Origin: Natrinema altunense
GTDB taxonomy: Archaea > Halobacteriota > Halobacteria > Halobacteriales > Natrialbaceae
Length of the DNA: 64,000 bases
Reading direction: 5' to 3'
Assembly (NCBI RefSeq): GCF_000731985.1
Contig: NZ_JNCS01000013.1
Span: 1 to 64,000, forward strand
How positions within the stretch are numbered: position 1 is the first letter of the stretch; each line of letters starts with the position of its first letter. The position numbers and the translations under genes were made by a program. Positions 52,158-61,911 of this stretch are shown one piece after another. The notes beneath the pieces are model-generated. The model was not told the DNA's origin, ran no database searches, and worked only from the letters and a program-made list of their open reading frames with translations.

Positions 52158-53228
52158 CTATCGTCCCTCCGATAGGATGCCGTTCCCGTCGAGCGGATCG
52201 TCGAAATCACCGACCAGTGCCTCGAGGGCATCGGTCGCCGTCAGCAGGCCGACGACGTCGCCGTCGGCTTCGACGAGCGCGAGTTCCTGCTGAGCCGCCT
52301 GCAGTTCGTCGATCGCGTCGCTGACGTGCATCTCGGCCGGAATCGTCATCGGCGGGGTCGCGATGTCCGCGAACGACACGTCGCCGGTCCGCAGGTCGTC
52401 GATTCGGTCGACGACGGTCGGCGCGTAGACGATCCCGACGAACGCCGCGGGCGTCCCCTCGATCAGCGGAAACCGGGTATGGGGACTCGAGCCGATCCGG
52501 TCGACGTTCTCCTCGACCGACGCGGTCGTCGAGAGAAACGTGACGTCCTCGACGGGGGTCATCTCGTCAGTGACCGGCCGGTCGCCGACGGTCAACGCGT
52601 TGATGATCTCCTCCCGGCGGTCGTCGGGGACGTCGCCCCGTTCGAGGACCGACGCGAGTCGGGTCCGGAGTTCGGCCCGCGTCTCGATGATTTCGGTTTC
52701 GGTCTCGAGCCACGCACCGGTCATCTCGACCCCGAACCGGCGCAGCGTCCACTTCGCGACGGCGTCTCCGAACCAGATCACGGGCGAGAGGAGTTTTGCG
52801 AACCAGTACAGCGGGGTGGCTCCGTACCTCGCGACGAACTTCGTTCGCTCGACGCCGAGGTAGGTCGGCGTCTGTTCGCCGTGGGTGAGATGCAGGAGGT
52901 TGATGATGACGAACGCGAGGACGGCACCGGCACCCGCGGAGGCGAGTGCGGTGTTCTCGAAGACGGGACGGATGATCGTCGCGAGGGCCGGTTCGGCGAC
53001 GATGCCGACGGCGATGCTCGTCCCACTGATGCCCACCTGACAGCTGGTCAGGTAGATCTCGAGTTCGTTGGTCATCTCCCACGCCCGCCGCAGTCCCGGT
53101 TCGTCGAACGCTGACTCGGGGTACTGACGGACCCGGGTGAGCGCGAACTCGATCGCGACGAAGAAGGCGTTCGCCAGGATGAGTCCGATGCCGGCGAGCA
53201 ACCGGACTCCGATTTCGAGCGACTCCAT
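52158..53228 (-). CDS. CNNM/CorC-type membrane protein with CBS domains
   Basis: The 356-residue protein has an N-terminal DUF21/CNNM membrane domain (about 1-175; LANAFFVAIEFALTRVR, LTSCQVGISGTSIAVG) and a CBS pair (about 200-345; DEMTPVEDVTFLSTTASVEENVD). The C-terminal CorC_HlyC transporter-associated domain of many relatives is absent. Members affect Mg2+ or Co2+ efflux and bind nucleotides through CBS domains. It is divergent from the P-type ATPase gene. Confidence 0.88.
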   Translation of the reverse strand: MESLEIGVRLLAGIGLILANAFFVAIEFALTRVRQYPESAFDEPGLRRAWEMTNELEIYLTSCQVGISGTSIAVGIVAEPALATIIRPVFENTALASAGAGAVLAFVIINLLHLTHGEQTPTYLGVERTKFVARYGATPLYWFAKLLSPVIWFGDAVAKWTLRRFGVEMTGAWLETETEIIETRAELRTRLASVLERGDVPDDRREEIINALTVGDRPVTDEMTPVEDVTFLSTTASVEENVDRIGSSPHTRFPLIEGTPAAFVGIVYAPTVVDRIDDLRTGDVSFADIATPPMTIPAEMHVSDAIDELQAAQQELALVEADGDVVGLLTATDALEALVGDFDDPLDGNGILSEGR

Positions 53229-53380
53229 TCGAGCGACGGTTCGCCGGCGAGTCGTATAAAAACGCTGTTACGTCCCACCGGGAGGGAAATGCGGCCACCG
53301 CCGTCGTCGCGGGTCGTCCGCGTCTCAGCGGCTCGGTCCGGCGTGTACAGCTATAGGGGCTCGGAGCGAACCCGCGAGTA

Positions 53381-55966
53381 GTGTCCGAGAAGCCACACGA
53401 ACTCCCAGCCGAGCGCGTCGTGTCGTCCCTCGAATCCCGAACCGACGGACTGACCGGCGACGAGGTGCGGCGGCGGCGCGAGGCGTACGGCGAGAACGAC
53501 ATCGTTCGGGGCGGCGGCCGGTCGCCGGTCGACATCCTCGTCGCGCAGTTCAACAGCGCCCTGATCTGGGTGTTGCTGGCCGCGGCCGGCCTCTCGATCT
53601 GGGCGGGTCACGCCGTCGACGCGATCCTGATCGCGATCATCGTCGTGGCGAACGGGGTCTTCGGCTTCGTCCAGGACTACCGGGCCGAACGGAGCCTCGA
53701 GTCGCTCAGGGAACTGGCCGCGCCGACGGCGACGGTTCGACGCGACGGCGAGGAGCGCCCGATCGATGCGACGGGGCTCGTCCCGGGCGATATCGTCGTC
53801 CTACGCGGCGGCGACGTCGTCCCCGCGGATGGGCGACTCCTCGAGACGGCCGATCTCGAGGTCGACGAGGCGTCGTTGACGGGTGAGAGCGTTCCGGTTT
53901 CGAAGTCGCCATCGCCGGTCGAGTCGGCGACCCCGCTCGCGGAGCGGGCCAGTATGGTCTACAAGGGGACGAGCGTCACCCGCGGGAAGGGTGTCGCGGT
54001 CGTTACCGGGACGGGAATGGAAACCGAAGTCGGCGGAATCGCTCGGGAACTCGCCGCGACCGAGGCGACGCGGACGCCGTTGCAGGACGAACTCGACGAA
54101 TTGGGTCGGACCCTCGGACTCGGGGTCATCGTCCTCTCGGCGCTGGTCGCGCCGCTCTTGCTCCTCCGCGGAACGGCCGCAGTCCAGGCCGCACTGACCG
54201 CGGTCTCACTCGCCGTCGCGGCGATTCCGGAGGGGCTGCCGGCCGTGGTCACGCTCACGCTCGCGCTCGGCGTCCGGAAGATGTCCGCAGAGAACGCGCT
54301 CGTCCGGCGGCTCCCCGCGGTCGAAGCATTGGGTGCCGTCGACGTCATCTGTACCGACAAGACGGGCACGCTCACCCAGGGGCAGATGACCGTCAGCAGA
54401 CTGTGGGTCAACGATGCGGTCATCGCCCTCGACTCGAGGGAGACCGACGGGGACGCGGTCGAGAGAGAGGACATCGGCGACCGCGAGGCACTCCTCCTCG
54501 AGATCAGCGTGCTCTGTAACGACTCGACGCTCGAGGACGGCGACCCGACCGAGCAGGCGCTGCTCGCGGCCGCGGACCGCCGCGGACTCGACATCGACGG
54601 GCTTCGGGACTCGAACCCGCGGACCGGCGAGGTGCCGTTCTCCTCGGAACGGAAGTGGATGGGGACCGTCCACGACGACATCGGCTACGTCAAGGGCGCG
54701 CCGGAAGTCCTCGTCGAGCACTGCGATCGGATTCTGACCGCGGACGGGCCGAAACCACTGACCGACGAGCGCCGCGAGCGCGTCGAGGCGACGGTTCGGG
54801 CGTTCGGCGACGACGCGCTCCGGGTGCTGGCGATGGCCTACCGCAAGGCGGTCGCCGACGCCGACGACCTCGCCGACGGGCTGACGTTCGTGGGACTGAC
54901 CGGGATGATCGATCCGCCCCGCGAGGAGGTCGCCGACGCGATCGCCCGGACGACGCACGCGGGGATCGGCGTGAAGATGGTCACCGGCGACAACGTCCGG
55001 ACCGCGCGGGCGATCGCCGACTCGCTGGGGCTCGGGACCGCCGTCCTCGAGGGCGGGGAGATCGAACGACTGGACGACGAAACGCTCCGGGATCGGGTCG
55101 ACTCCGTCGACGTGTTCGCGCGAACGTCGCCGGAGCACAAGGTTCGAATCCTGCAGGCGTTACAGAAGCGGGGAAACGACGTCGCGATGACGGGCGACGG
55201 CGTCAACGACGCGCCGGCGCTGAAAAACGCCGACGTCGGTGTGGCGATGGGGGTTCGCGGAACGGAGGTCGCCAGACAGGCGTCGGACATCGTCCTGCTG
55301 GACGACGACTACGCGACGATCGAACGCGCCGTCGAACGCGGGCGAGGGATCTTCGACAACATCTGGAAGTTCGTCGCCTACCTCCTGAGCGCGAACGTCG
55401 CCGAGGTTGCGATCGTCTTCCTCGCCTCGCTGTCCGGCTACCTCATCCTGCCGGCCGTACAGTTGCTGTGGATCAACCTCCTGACCGACGGGTTGCCGGC
55501 GCTGGCGCTGGGCGCCGATCCGGTGAGCGACGACGTGATGGAGCGACCGCCGCGCGATCCCGATCGGGGCATCGTCGATCGGCCGATGCTCGGACTGATC
55601 GGCGGCACCGGAGCCGTCACCACGGTCGTCGTCCTCGCGCTGATGTTCTACACGCTCGCTGGCGCTCCCGCAGTGACGGCGTACGCACTGACGATGGTAT
55701 TTACGGCGTTCGTCTGCCTCGAGTTCGTGAAACTCTACGTCGTTCGCTGGCTGCGCGAAACGCCGACGCTGTCGAACCCGTGGCTCGCGGCCGCCGTTGC
55801 GAGTTCGATCGTCCTCCAACTCGCCGTGCTATACACGCCGCTCAATCGATACTTCGGGACCGTCCCGCTCGAGGTGGCGGACTGGGGACTCATCGGTCTC
55901 GTCCTCGCCCTGTGTCTCCCAGCGTACGTCGCGATCGGCGTGCTCGTCCGGCGGATGGATCGGTGA
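53381..55966 (+). CDS. P2-type cation-transporting ATPase
   Basis: The 861-residue pump has the P-type layout: DEASLTGESVPVSK in the actuator domain, AIPEGLP in helix M4, phosphorylation motif DKTGTLT with Asp326, KGAPEV in the nucleotide domain, MVTGDN, TGDGVNDAPALK, and LLWINLLTDGLPALALG in M6. These features match SERCA/PMR1-like pumps for Ca2+ or Mn2+. The GTG start lies about 30 bases after a CTATAGG box, so the mRNA is probably leaderless. Confidence 0.92.
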   Translation: MSEKPHELPAERVVSSLESRTDGLTGDEVRRRREAYGENDIVRGGGRSPVDILVAQFNSALIWVLLAAAGLSIWAGHAVDAILIAIIVVANGVFGFVQDYRAERSLESLRELAAPTATVRRDGEERPIDATGLVPGDIVVLRGGDVVPADGRLLETADLEVDEASLTGESVPVSKSPSPVESATPLAERASMVYKGTSVTRGKGVAVVTGTGMETEVGGIARELAATEATRTPLQDELDELGRTLGLGVIVLSALVAPLLLLRGTAAVQAALTAVSLAVAAIPEGLPAVVTLTLALGVRKMSAENALVRRLPAVEALGAVDVICTDKTGTLTQGQMTVSRLWVNDAVIALDSRETDGDAVEREDIGDREALLLEISVLCNDSTLEDGDPTEQALLAAADRRGLDIDGLRDSNPRTGEVPFSSERKWMGTVHDDIGYVKGAPEVLVEHCDRILTADGPKPLTDERRERVEATVRAFGDDALRVLAMAYRKAVADADDLADGLTFVGLTGMIDPPREEVADAIARTTHAGIGVKMVTGDNVRTARAIADSLGLGTAVLEGGEIERLDDETLRDRVDSVDVFARTSPEHKVRILQALQKRGNDVAMTGDGVNDAPALKNADVGVAMGVRGTEVARQASDIVLLDDDYATIERAVERGRGIFDNIWKFVAYLLSANVAEVAIVFLASLSGYLILPAVQLLWINLLTDGLPALALGADPVSDDVMERPPRDPDRGIVDRPMLGLIGGTGAVTTVVVLALMFYTLAGAPAVTAYALTMVFTAFVCLEFVKLYVVRWLRETPTLSNPWLAAAVASSIVLQLAVLYTPLNRYFGTVPLEVADWGLIGLVLALCLPAYVAIGVLVRRMDR

Positions 55967-56515
55967 CCCCGTCGTGGCCGTGAAAAGCGGCGGGGGTGAT
56001 TTCGCGTCCATCGAACGGCGAGCCCGCCGAAGGACGGTTCGGCGTCCGAAACCCATCCCCTGAGATGTGAGTCCAATGCCGTGTAGATAAGCGCTGCCAG
56101 CGCTGTTGAGAGGAAGAGGGCGACGATTCCAGATCCAATATACAGATTCCGGATGTACCCGGTTGGGAACGATCCGTCATAGGCCCGGCGACCGAAAATG
56201 CCGACAAGATCAACTCAGATGGTCATATGGGGAATCGACATTGCCTTCGTATCGATGTCATCCAGCCAGCCGGTGAGCAAATGCCTCGGAGGGGCCAGAT
56301 ACGGGTTCGATCAGTCGTTCTCTGTGTTTTCCGTCCCTCGTTCAAGCTACTGGTCGAGAACGGAATTGCGGGCGTCGGAAGCACGAACGGCGGGCGAAAA
56401 AGCCGCTACTCGTCGCTCTTGCGACCCGAGAGAAGTTCAGCAAGAAACTTCGGGGCCTTATATCCGCGCTGACTCATCGTCGCACGACGAGTCCGTTCTG
56501 GAGGCTCTTTCTCTC
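55967..56515. other. intergenic with possible decayed ORFs
   Basis: About 550 bases. On the minus strand about 56050-56214 reads GIFGRRAYDGSFPTGYIRNL followed by a hydrophobic helix (ALFLSTALAALIYTAL), which looks like the remnant of a membrane protein without a start. A 23-codon minus frame at 56406-56477 (MSQRGYKAPKFLAELL...) may be a small gene. Neither is firmly supported. Confidence 0.3.
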
Positions 56516-57130
56516 TCACGTGACTATCATTCCCAACATGAAGTCATAAAAGTTGTCATCGGTGACACCGCTCCAAGCACCATATGCTAACAACAGCATC
56601 CCGAAGATCAATAGAAACTGAGTGATAATGAGGTACCACCCGTTTTTCTGCAAAACGGTCTCGTTTTTGTACATCCAATAGGCGTAGCTGCGTGTTGCTT
56701 CGATTCGCTCTTCTTTTTCGGAATTGGATTCGGAGAGGACGTCAATGAGGTAATCTGGTCCGGGTCCCAGATCGAGGTTCGAGGCGGAATACGTGAGAAC
56801 ACCCGTTGTAATTGAAAGGAGGAGAAATAACCCGCCAAGAGTTGTTATTCGATTGAATATCGGATCGGCATTTTCTACTTGAGCTGCAGCGACGAGGAAC
56901 CCAACGACGACCATCGTAATACGGACTGTGCGAAGTGCTTTGTCGTCGATATCGTTGAGATCGTCGATCTGGTGGTCGATAACGTTGCGTGATTCGTCAC
57001 AGACAAACCGAAGTGTCTCGATATCATGCTGTTCGGGATTGCGGAATTGTTCCTCCGATTCCTCACCCTCATCGTATGCTAGATCGGGCGGATCAGACTT
57101 GGCTGTAGTATTCGTGTCGCTTTCGCCCAT
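56516..57130 (-). CDS. membrane protein resembling Pycsar/SLATT-type effectors
   Basis: The 204-residue protein has an acidic N-terminus, then LRFVCDESRNVIDHQIDDLNDIDDKALRTVRI leading into helix 1 (about 70-92). The helix before a membrane segment with a conserved I/LDxKA pattern recalls Pycsar membrane effectors (PycTM). Helix 2 is at about 102-124, and two further hydrophobic segments are near the C-terminus. No cyclase gene lies nearby, so a defence role is speculative. Composition is less GC-rich than the neighbours, suggesting transfer. Confidence 0.5.
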   Translation of the reverse strand: MGESDTNTTAKSDPPDLAYDEGEESEEQFRNPEQHDIETLRFVCDESRNVIDHQIDDLNDIDDKALRTVRITMVVVGFLVAAAQVENADPIFNRITTLGGLFLLLSITTGVLTYSASNLDLGPGPDYLIDVLSESNSEKEERIEATRSYAYWMYKNETVLQKNGWYLIITQFLLIFGMLLLAYGAWSGVTDDNFYDFMLGMIVT

Positions 57131-57307
57131 CCCTACTACTCAATCGATTAGATCGTCATATCTTCGTCAATGTTTATTATTCTTGCGAGAAAAAGCAGCG
57201 AGTATAGCCACTGAATCTCCGTCAAAAGGTCTGCATCAATCGCTTGGCGGATCGTCTGGTAGCCCGTTCCCACCTGGAAGGGACGGCAATCGGAGTCCCA
57301 CCAACTG

Positions 57308-57790
57308 TTATTCGTCCCTGCTCGAGCGCTGGTCGTACGACGGTGCCTGCAGGTCGTGTCTCACGCCCGTCCGGTCGTCGATTCGGAACTCGTACAAGCG
57401 AGTTGCCTCCGTCTCGCTCGCCGTGTCGATCACTTCCGGCTGCCAGGCCGGGGTCCGAGACTCCGGGAGCGTGTCCCGTTTCGCGTCGGGAAGGCGTCGG
57501 ATCGTTCCCGTCAGGAGGACGCTTTGCCAGTGAAACATCTCGGCCCGGTACACGAGAAAACTGGCGGTCGTCGCCTGGTCGGAGAGGGCCGCTTTCCGGC
57601 TCTGGGACCCGACGACGTACCAAAAGTAGAGCCGCGAGTCCCCGTCAAAGCCGTACGACATCGGAAGGAGGTACGGCCCGTTCTCCGTGGGGAGTCCGAG
57701 AACGCCCTGGCTTTGAATCGTGAGGAACTTCGTTACCGCTTCCTCATCCATCTGTTCCATGCCGTAGCCGCCGAGTTCATCGATCGTCAT
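57308..57790 (-). CDS. pyridoxamine 5'-phosphate oxidase-like flavoprotein
   Basis: The 160-residue split-barrel protein (EEAVTKFLTIQSQGVLGLPTENGPYLLPMSYGFDGDSRLYFWYVVGSQSRKAALSDQATTASFLV) is typical of haloarchaeal PNPOx-like proteins that bind FMN, F420 or heme. It probably reduces or binds a small molecule. The gene is monocistronic. Confidence 0.85.
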   Translation of the reverse strand: MTIDELGGYGMEQMDEEAVTKFLTIQSQGVLGLPTENGPYLLPMSYGFDGDSRLYFWYVVGSQSRKAALSDQATTASFLVYRAEMFHWQSVLLTGTIRRLPDAKRDTLPESRTPAWQPEVIDTASETEATRLYEFRIDDRTGVRHDLQAPSYDQRSSRDE

Positions 57791-58083
57791 CCGTATGCCG
57801 GACTACAGCACCGCGGGATATAATTCGTCTCTCGGCTCGCCTGTCATTCAGCGCCAGCGATAGCCGCCGAACCAGCAGGTGCTCGGTGACCGCGGGCACC
57901 CCGTCGCGATCCACCCACGAACTCCCGAACGGAGTGCCAGGCGGTCGGAGCCGATTTCCCGAGTCGAAACGCTCGAGACTCGATCGAACGGACGTGAAAC
58001 CGCTTGAGAGCCGGTGTTGGCGTGCGTCGTGGTCCGGGCTCCGCCCCCTGCCACTAAGGCCGTCGAAGTCGACCGACCACACC

Positions 58084-58377
58084 ATGACCGCCGCGATCAG
58101 ACGCCTCGTCCTCGATGTCATGAAGCCACAGGAGCCGGATATCATCGAATTCGCCGACGCAGCGGCCGACTGTGCGGGTGTTGCCGGCGTCAATGCAGTA
58201 CTGATCGAGACCGACCGCAAGGTCCAAAACCTCAAACTCACGATCGAAGGCGACGCTATCGATGCGGCCGAGCTCGAGGGGGCCATCACCGACCTCGGCG
58301 GGACGGTGCACTCGATCGACCAAGTCGTCTGCGGCGAGCGTCTCGTCGAACAGCGCGGCACGCCCCAGGATCGGTGA
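58084..58377 (+). CDS. DUF211-family protein
   Basis: The 97-residue protein has the DUF211 ferredoxin-like fold pattern: IRRLVLDVMKPQEPDIIEFADAAADCAGVAGVNAVLIETDRKVQNLKLTIEG. Archaeal members form oligomeric rings and can bind metal ions. Its stop overlaps the GTG of the VIT1-like gene (GTGA), so the two are co-translated and may act together in metal handling. Confidence 0.85.
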   Translation: MTAAIRRLVLDVMKPQEPDIIEFADAAADCAGVAGVNAVLIETDRKVQNLKLTIEGDAIDAAELEGAITDLGGTVHSIDQVVCGERLVEQRGTPQDR

Positions 58378-58973
58378 GCGACGTGCCGTCGCTCCGCGAC
58401 CGCCTCGATGCCATCCGCGGTCTCCTCGCGGACGAGGAGGTCAGATCGATCTCGCGGCGGTACTTCATTTCCAACGGGTTCGACGGGACGCTGACGAGCA
58501 TCGGCGTCGTCGTCGTCGGGGCGTATCTGTCGGGCGTGACCGACGGTCTCACCGTGATCACGATCGGTCTCGGTGCAGCTGTCGGGCTGGGTACGTCGGG
58601 TGTCTGGAGTGTCTGGGAGATCGAACGCGCCGAAAAACAGGCCGAACTGCTCGAACTCGAGCGAGCGATGCTGACCGATCTCGAGGACACGACGGTCCAG
58701 CAGCGGCGAGCGGGCGCTCGCAAGATCAACGCGGTCGCGAGCGGGATCGGCCCGCTCATCGGCATCCTCTTACCGCTGGGGCCGTTTCTCGGTCAGGGTA
58801 TCATCTCCATGCTCGAGGCGACGCTGCTCGCCATCGGCGTCGGCGTCGCCGTACTCTTTACGTTCGGTGCGTATCTCGGCTCGATATCGAAACAGAACTG
58901 GATCATCGCCGGCGTCAGGATGGGGCTTGCAGGACTCGTCGTCGCGGTTCTGAACCTGTTTTTGCCCGGCTGA
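58374..58973 (+). CDS. VIT1/CCC1-like membrane protein
   Basis: The 199-residue protein has RRYFISNGFDGTLTSIGVVVVGAYLSG and about four or five helices, resembling the archaeal VIT1/CCC1-type (TIGR00267) group related to Fe2+/Mn2+ vacuolar transporters. A charged segment EIERAEKQAELLELERAML forms the cytoplasmic helix. The GTG start overlaps the DUF211 stop, which fixes it. Confidence 0.8.
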   Translation: MSDVPSLRDRLDAIRGLLADEEVRSISRRYFISNGFDGTLTSIGVVVVGAYLSGVTDGLTVITIGLGAAVGLGTSGVWSVWEIERAEKQAELLELERAMLTDLEDTTVQQRRAGARKINAVASGIGPLIGILLPLGPFLGQGIISMLEATLLAIGVGVAVLFTFGAYLGSISKQNWIIAGVRMGLAGLVVAVLNLFLPG

Positions 58974-59066
58974 CGCCCGAGGCCGGAAAGACATCGGCGT
59001 CGATCGCCGGCGGCTCGTGAGCGGGGTCGGAACCGATCCCTGGGCGGGCGACGACGGCCGACCGGT

Positions 59067-59516
59067 TCAGTCGCGGACGACCGTAACCGAGACCGGCGAT
59101 CGGCGGACGACGGTTTCGGCCACGCTGCCGAGCAGCAGTCGGGTTGGACCCGTTCGTCCGTGGCTGCCCATGACGATGTGGTCGATCTCGTTCTCCTCGG
59201 CGTAGTCGACGATTTCGCGAGCGGGCGCACCGACCGCGGTTTCGGTATCGAACTCGCCTCCGTAGTCGCTCGCCAGTTCGCGCGCGTCGTCGAAGATCCG
59301 CTCTTCCTCTTCGGCCGCCCGCTCGTGCCACTCGTCGGAGCCGCGGGGCGGTTCGGTTTTGACGGAGACATCGGTCGGAGAACTGTACCCGGGGTCAGTG
59401 GGATCGAGGACGTGGAGCGCGACGATAGCGACGTCGTCGAATTCCTCGAACGCGAACGCCAGTGCTCGGTTGGACAGCGGCGATCCGTCGACGGGAACCA
59501 GTAGGTGCCGGGACAT
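59067..59516 (-). CDS. universal stress protein (single UspA domain)
   Basis: The 149-residue protein starts MSRHLLVPVDGSPLSNRAL and ends with GSHGRTGPTRLLLGSVAETVVRRSPVSVTVV, an intact ATP-binding loop. It belongs to the Usp array that occupies the right end of the window. Confidence 0.9.
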   Translation of the reverse strand: MSRHLLVPVDGSPLSNRALAFAFEEFDDVAIVALHVLDPTDPGYSSPTDVSVKTEPPRGSDEWHERAAEEEERIFDDARELASDYGGEFDTETAVGAPAREIVDYAEENEIDHIVMGSHGRTGPTRLLLGSVAETVVRRSPVSVTVVRD

Positions 59517-59693
59517 CGAACTGGCGTACCTCGCGGAGTCTCAAAATACTATCCGGGCAGCTCGAGCCAAACGTGCCGGTGTGAACGCGGGCAGTGGGGT
59601 CTGTGGCCTGTACCACGGTATTTCCGGCGGGTTCGGGATCGTCATCGCCGTTCCGGCCGCTCGATCCGGTGGGCGTCCGAACCGGAACCGACG

Positions 59694-60146
59694 CTACCGG
59701 ACGACGACGACGGGAATCGGCGACCGGCGGACGACGTTTTCCGCGACGCTTCCGAGCAGGATGCGCGAAATCCCCTCACGGCCGTGGCTTCCGATGACGA
59801 TCGTCTCGTACGGTTCCGTCTCCGCCAACTCGACGATCTCGTGGTCGGGTTTTCCGGTCGCGATTTCGGTCTCGATATCGCGATCGTGGTCCGCGGCGAG
59901 TTGGGCCGCTTCAGTGATGATATTGCGGCCGATATCGTGGGCCTGGTCGAGATCGGGGGTCCGTTCGTCGGAGTCCTGGAACGCTCCCCAGTACCCGTCG
60001 GGAACGGGGACGACGTACAGAGCGACGACGTCCGCGTCGGGGAACGTCTCGAGGGCGTACTCGAGGGCGTCGGTCGCCGGTTCGGACCCATCGTACGGAA
60101 CGAGGAGGCGATCACCCATGGGGATCGCCACGCGATCGAGCGACAT
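59694..60146 (-). CDS. universal stress protein (single UspA domain)
   Basis: The 150-residue protein has LLVPYDGSEPATDALEYALETFPDADV at the start and GSHGREGISRILLGSVAENVVRRSPIPVVVV at the end, with all ATP-loop residues. Two earlier Met codons (MSLDRVAIPMGDRLL) leave the start uncertain by ten residues. It resembles the neighbour at 59067 and probably arose by duplication. Confidence 0.88.
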   Translation of the reverse strand: MSLDRVAIPMGDRLLVPYDGSEPATDALEYALETFPDADVVALYVVPVPDGYWGAFQDSDERTPDLDQAHDIGRNIITEAAQLAADHDRDIETEIATGKPDHEIVELAETEPYETIVIGSHGREGISRILLGSVAENVVRRSPIPVVVVR

Positions 60147-60227
60147 AATACCGTGACCGGCCGTGAACCTCCGGGCGGCTATCGGCGGGATCGTCCGCTG
60201 CCGGCCGAGCGTCCGGGTCGGCGTCCC

Positions 60228-61148
60228 TCACTCGCCGCTCATCGGAACGCAAACCACCGGTCGCTCGGCGTTCCGGACGACGGTTTCCGTGACACTGCCG
60301 AGGAAGTGGCGTTCGAGCCCGGACCGGCCATGGGTTCCCATCGTGATGAGATCGATCTCGTTGTCGGCGGCGTAGTCCAGGATGACCCTCGCCGGCGGCC
60401 CCGTTGCGATGGTTCCCGCCAGACTGACGCCGCGTTCTCGTGCGTGGTCGCGGACTTCCTGAAGCGCCTCCTCGCCGGGTCGCTCGAGTTCGGCCAGCAT
60501 CTCGCCCGGATTCAGTTGCGGCGGGAAGCGACTCGTCTCGACCGAGTAAATCGCGTGCACCATCGCATCGAAGGCCGCCGCGAGCGTGCTCCCCCAGTCG
60601 ACGGCGACCGCCGCCCCGTCGCTCCCGTCGGTCGGCACGAGCACGTTCTCGACGGTGGACTCGGTAAGCCGCGACTCACTCGCCGCCGGCGGCACGACGA
60701 GCACCGGGACGCCGACGGTCCGGAGGACGTTTTCCGTAACGCTCCCGAGAACGGCGCGCGTGAGGCCAGTGCGGCCCGTCGTCCCCATCGCGATCGCGTC
60801 GATGTCCCGCGCGTCGACGTAGCGATCGATGACCCGAAACGGCGTTCCCCGTTCCGTCGTCGTCGTGACCTCGAGCCCCGGTTTTCGGTCCCGGACCATC
60901 GTCGCGACGGACTCGACGGCCGCCTCGGCGTCGGCCTCGAGGGCGGCCCGCTGCTCGTCGACGGCCGACGCCGACTCGAGCGCGGACGAGACGCCATCGA
61001 TCGTCGACGTCTCGATGACTGAAAGGACGTGAACGGTCGCATCGGCCATCGCGGCGAGATCGACGCCGCGTTTCGCCCCCGCGAGCGCGCCGTCGCTGCC
61101 GTCCGTCGGCAGGAGAACCGAATCGATTGCGTCGAGGGTCGGTGACAT
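60228..61148 (-). CDS. universal stress protein with two UspA domains
   Basis: The 306-residue protein has two UspA domains with GTTGRTGLTRAVLGSVTENVL and GTHGRSGLERHFLGSVTETVV. It starts at ATG 61148 (MSPTLDAIDSVLLPTDGSDG); the longer frame is not conserved. It is divergent from the membrane protein at 61318. Confidence 0.9.
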   Translation of the reverse strand: MSPTLDAIDSVLLPTDGSDGALAGAKRGVDLAAMADATVHVLSVIETSTIDGVSSALESASAVDEQRAALEADAEAAVESVATMVRDRKPGLEVTTTTERGTPFRVIDRYVDARDIDAIAMGTTGRTGLTRAVLGSVTENVLRTVGVPVLVVPPAASESRLTESTVENVLVPTDGSDGAAVAVDWGSTLAAAFDAMVHAIYSVETSRFPPQLNPGEMLAELERPGEEALQEVRDHARERGVSLAGTIATGPPARVILDYAADNEIDLITMGTHGRSGLERHFLGSVTETVVRNAERPVVCVPMSGE

Positions 61149-61317
61149 AGCCGTTCGTTCACCCGCTCGCCGATTAACTGTAGGGGGTGAGAAACAACAC
61201 GCGGGACCGTTCGTGGTCGGGTTCGACCAGCAGCGAACCACCGGTGAACGACCGACCGTGGCCGGGGCGCGGGCCGATACGCCTATATGTGCCCCATAGC
61301 CACTACGAATTGAAACG

Positions 61318-61875
61318 ATGACAGTCTCGGCCGAGCGGACGGCACAGCGCGGACTCCGGTATACGTTGCTCGCGGTGTTCGTCGTCGGCGTGCGACGACG
61401 CGACCCGGGTGCGGTCGTAAACGCCGTCGTCGCGGCGATCGGAACGTGCCTGCCGGACCTCGTCGAACGAGCGTACGATATCGAACTCCGGCCGTGGCAG
61501 CGCCTGTACGTGCGTCTCGGGATGGTCACCCACGCCGTCGGCATGCTCGGTCCGTACGACGACGTGTGGTGGTGGGATCACCTCACGCATACCCACTCCT
61601 CGTCGATCCTGGCCGGTGCCGTGTTCGCGCTCAGTCGACACCGCGGTCGCGATCCCGGTCCCCGGGTCGTCGCCGTCGTCGCCTGTCTGGGGCTGCTCTG
61701 GGAACTCCTCGAATACGCCGTTCACTCCGCGGGAACCCGTCTCGGGTTCGAGCCGGTGCTCGTCTCGTACGGGCCGAAAGACACCGCCCTCGACCTCGTC
61801 TTCGATCTTGTCGGCGCGCTTTTGGTACTCGCGTTCGGTGATCGGGTTCTCGGCGATCTCGCGGCCGACTCGTGA
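61318..61875 (+). CDS. small integral membrane protein with His motifs
   Basis: The 185-residue protein has about four helices and conserved-looking polar motifs inside the membrane region: WWWDHLTHTHSSSILAG and LLWELLEYAVHS, recalling DUF2238-type membrane proteins. The DHLTHTHSS run could bind metal. A TATA-like CCTATATG about 35 bases upstream indicates a short leader. Function unknown. Confidence 0.7.
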   Translation: MTVSAERTAQRGLRYTLLAVFVVGVRRRDPGAVVNAVVAAIGTCLPDLVERAYDIELRPWQRLYVRLGMVTHAVGMLGPYDDVWWWDHLTHTHSSSILAGAVFALSRHRGRDPGPRVVAVVACLGLLWELLEYAVHSAGTRLGFEPVLVSYGPKDTALDLVFDLVGALLVLAFGDRVLGDLAADS

Positions 61876-61911
61876 GCACCGATCCGGCGATCGCCACGGA
61901 CGGCACGGGGA

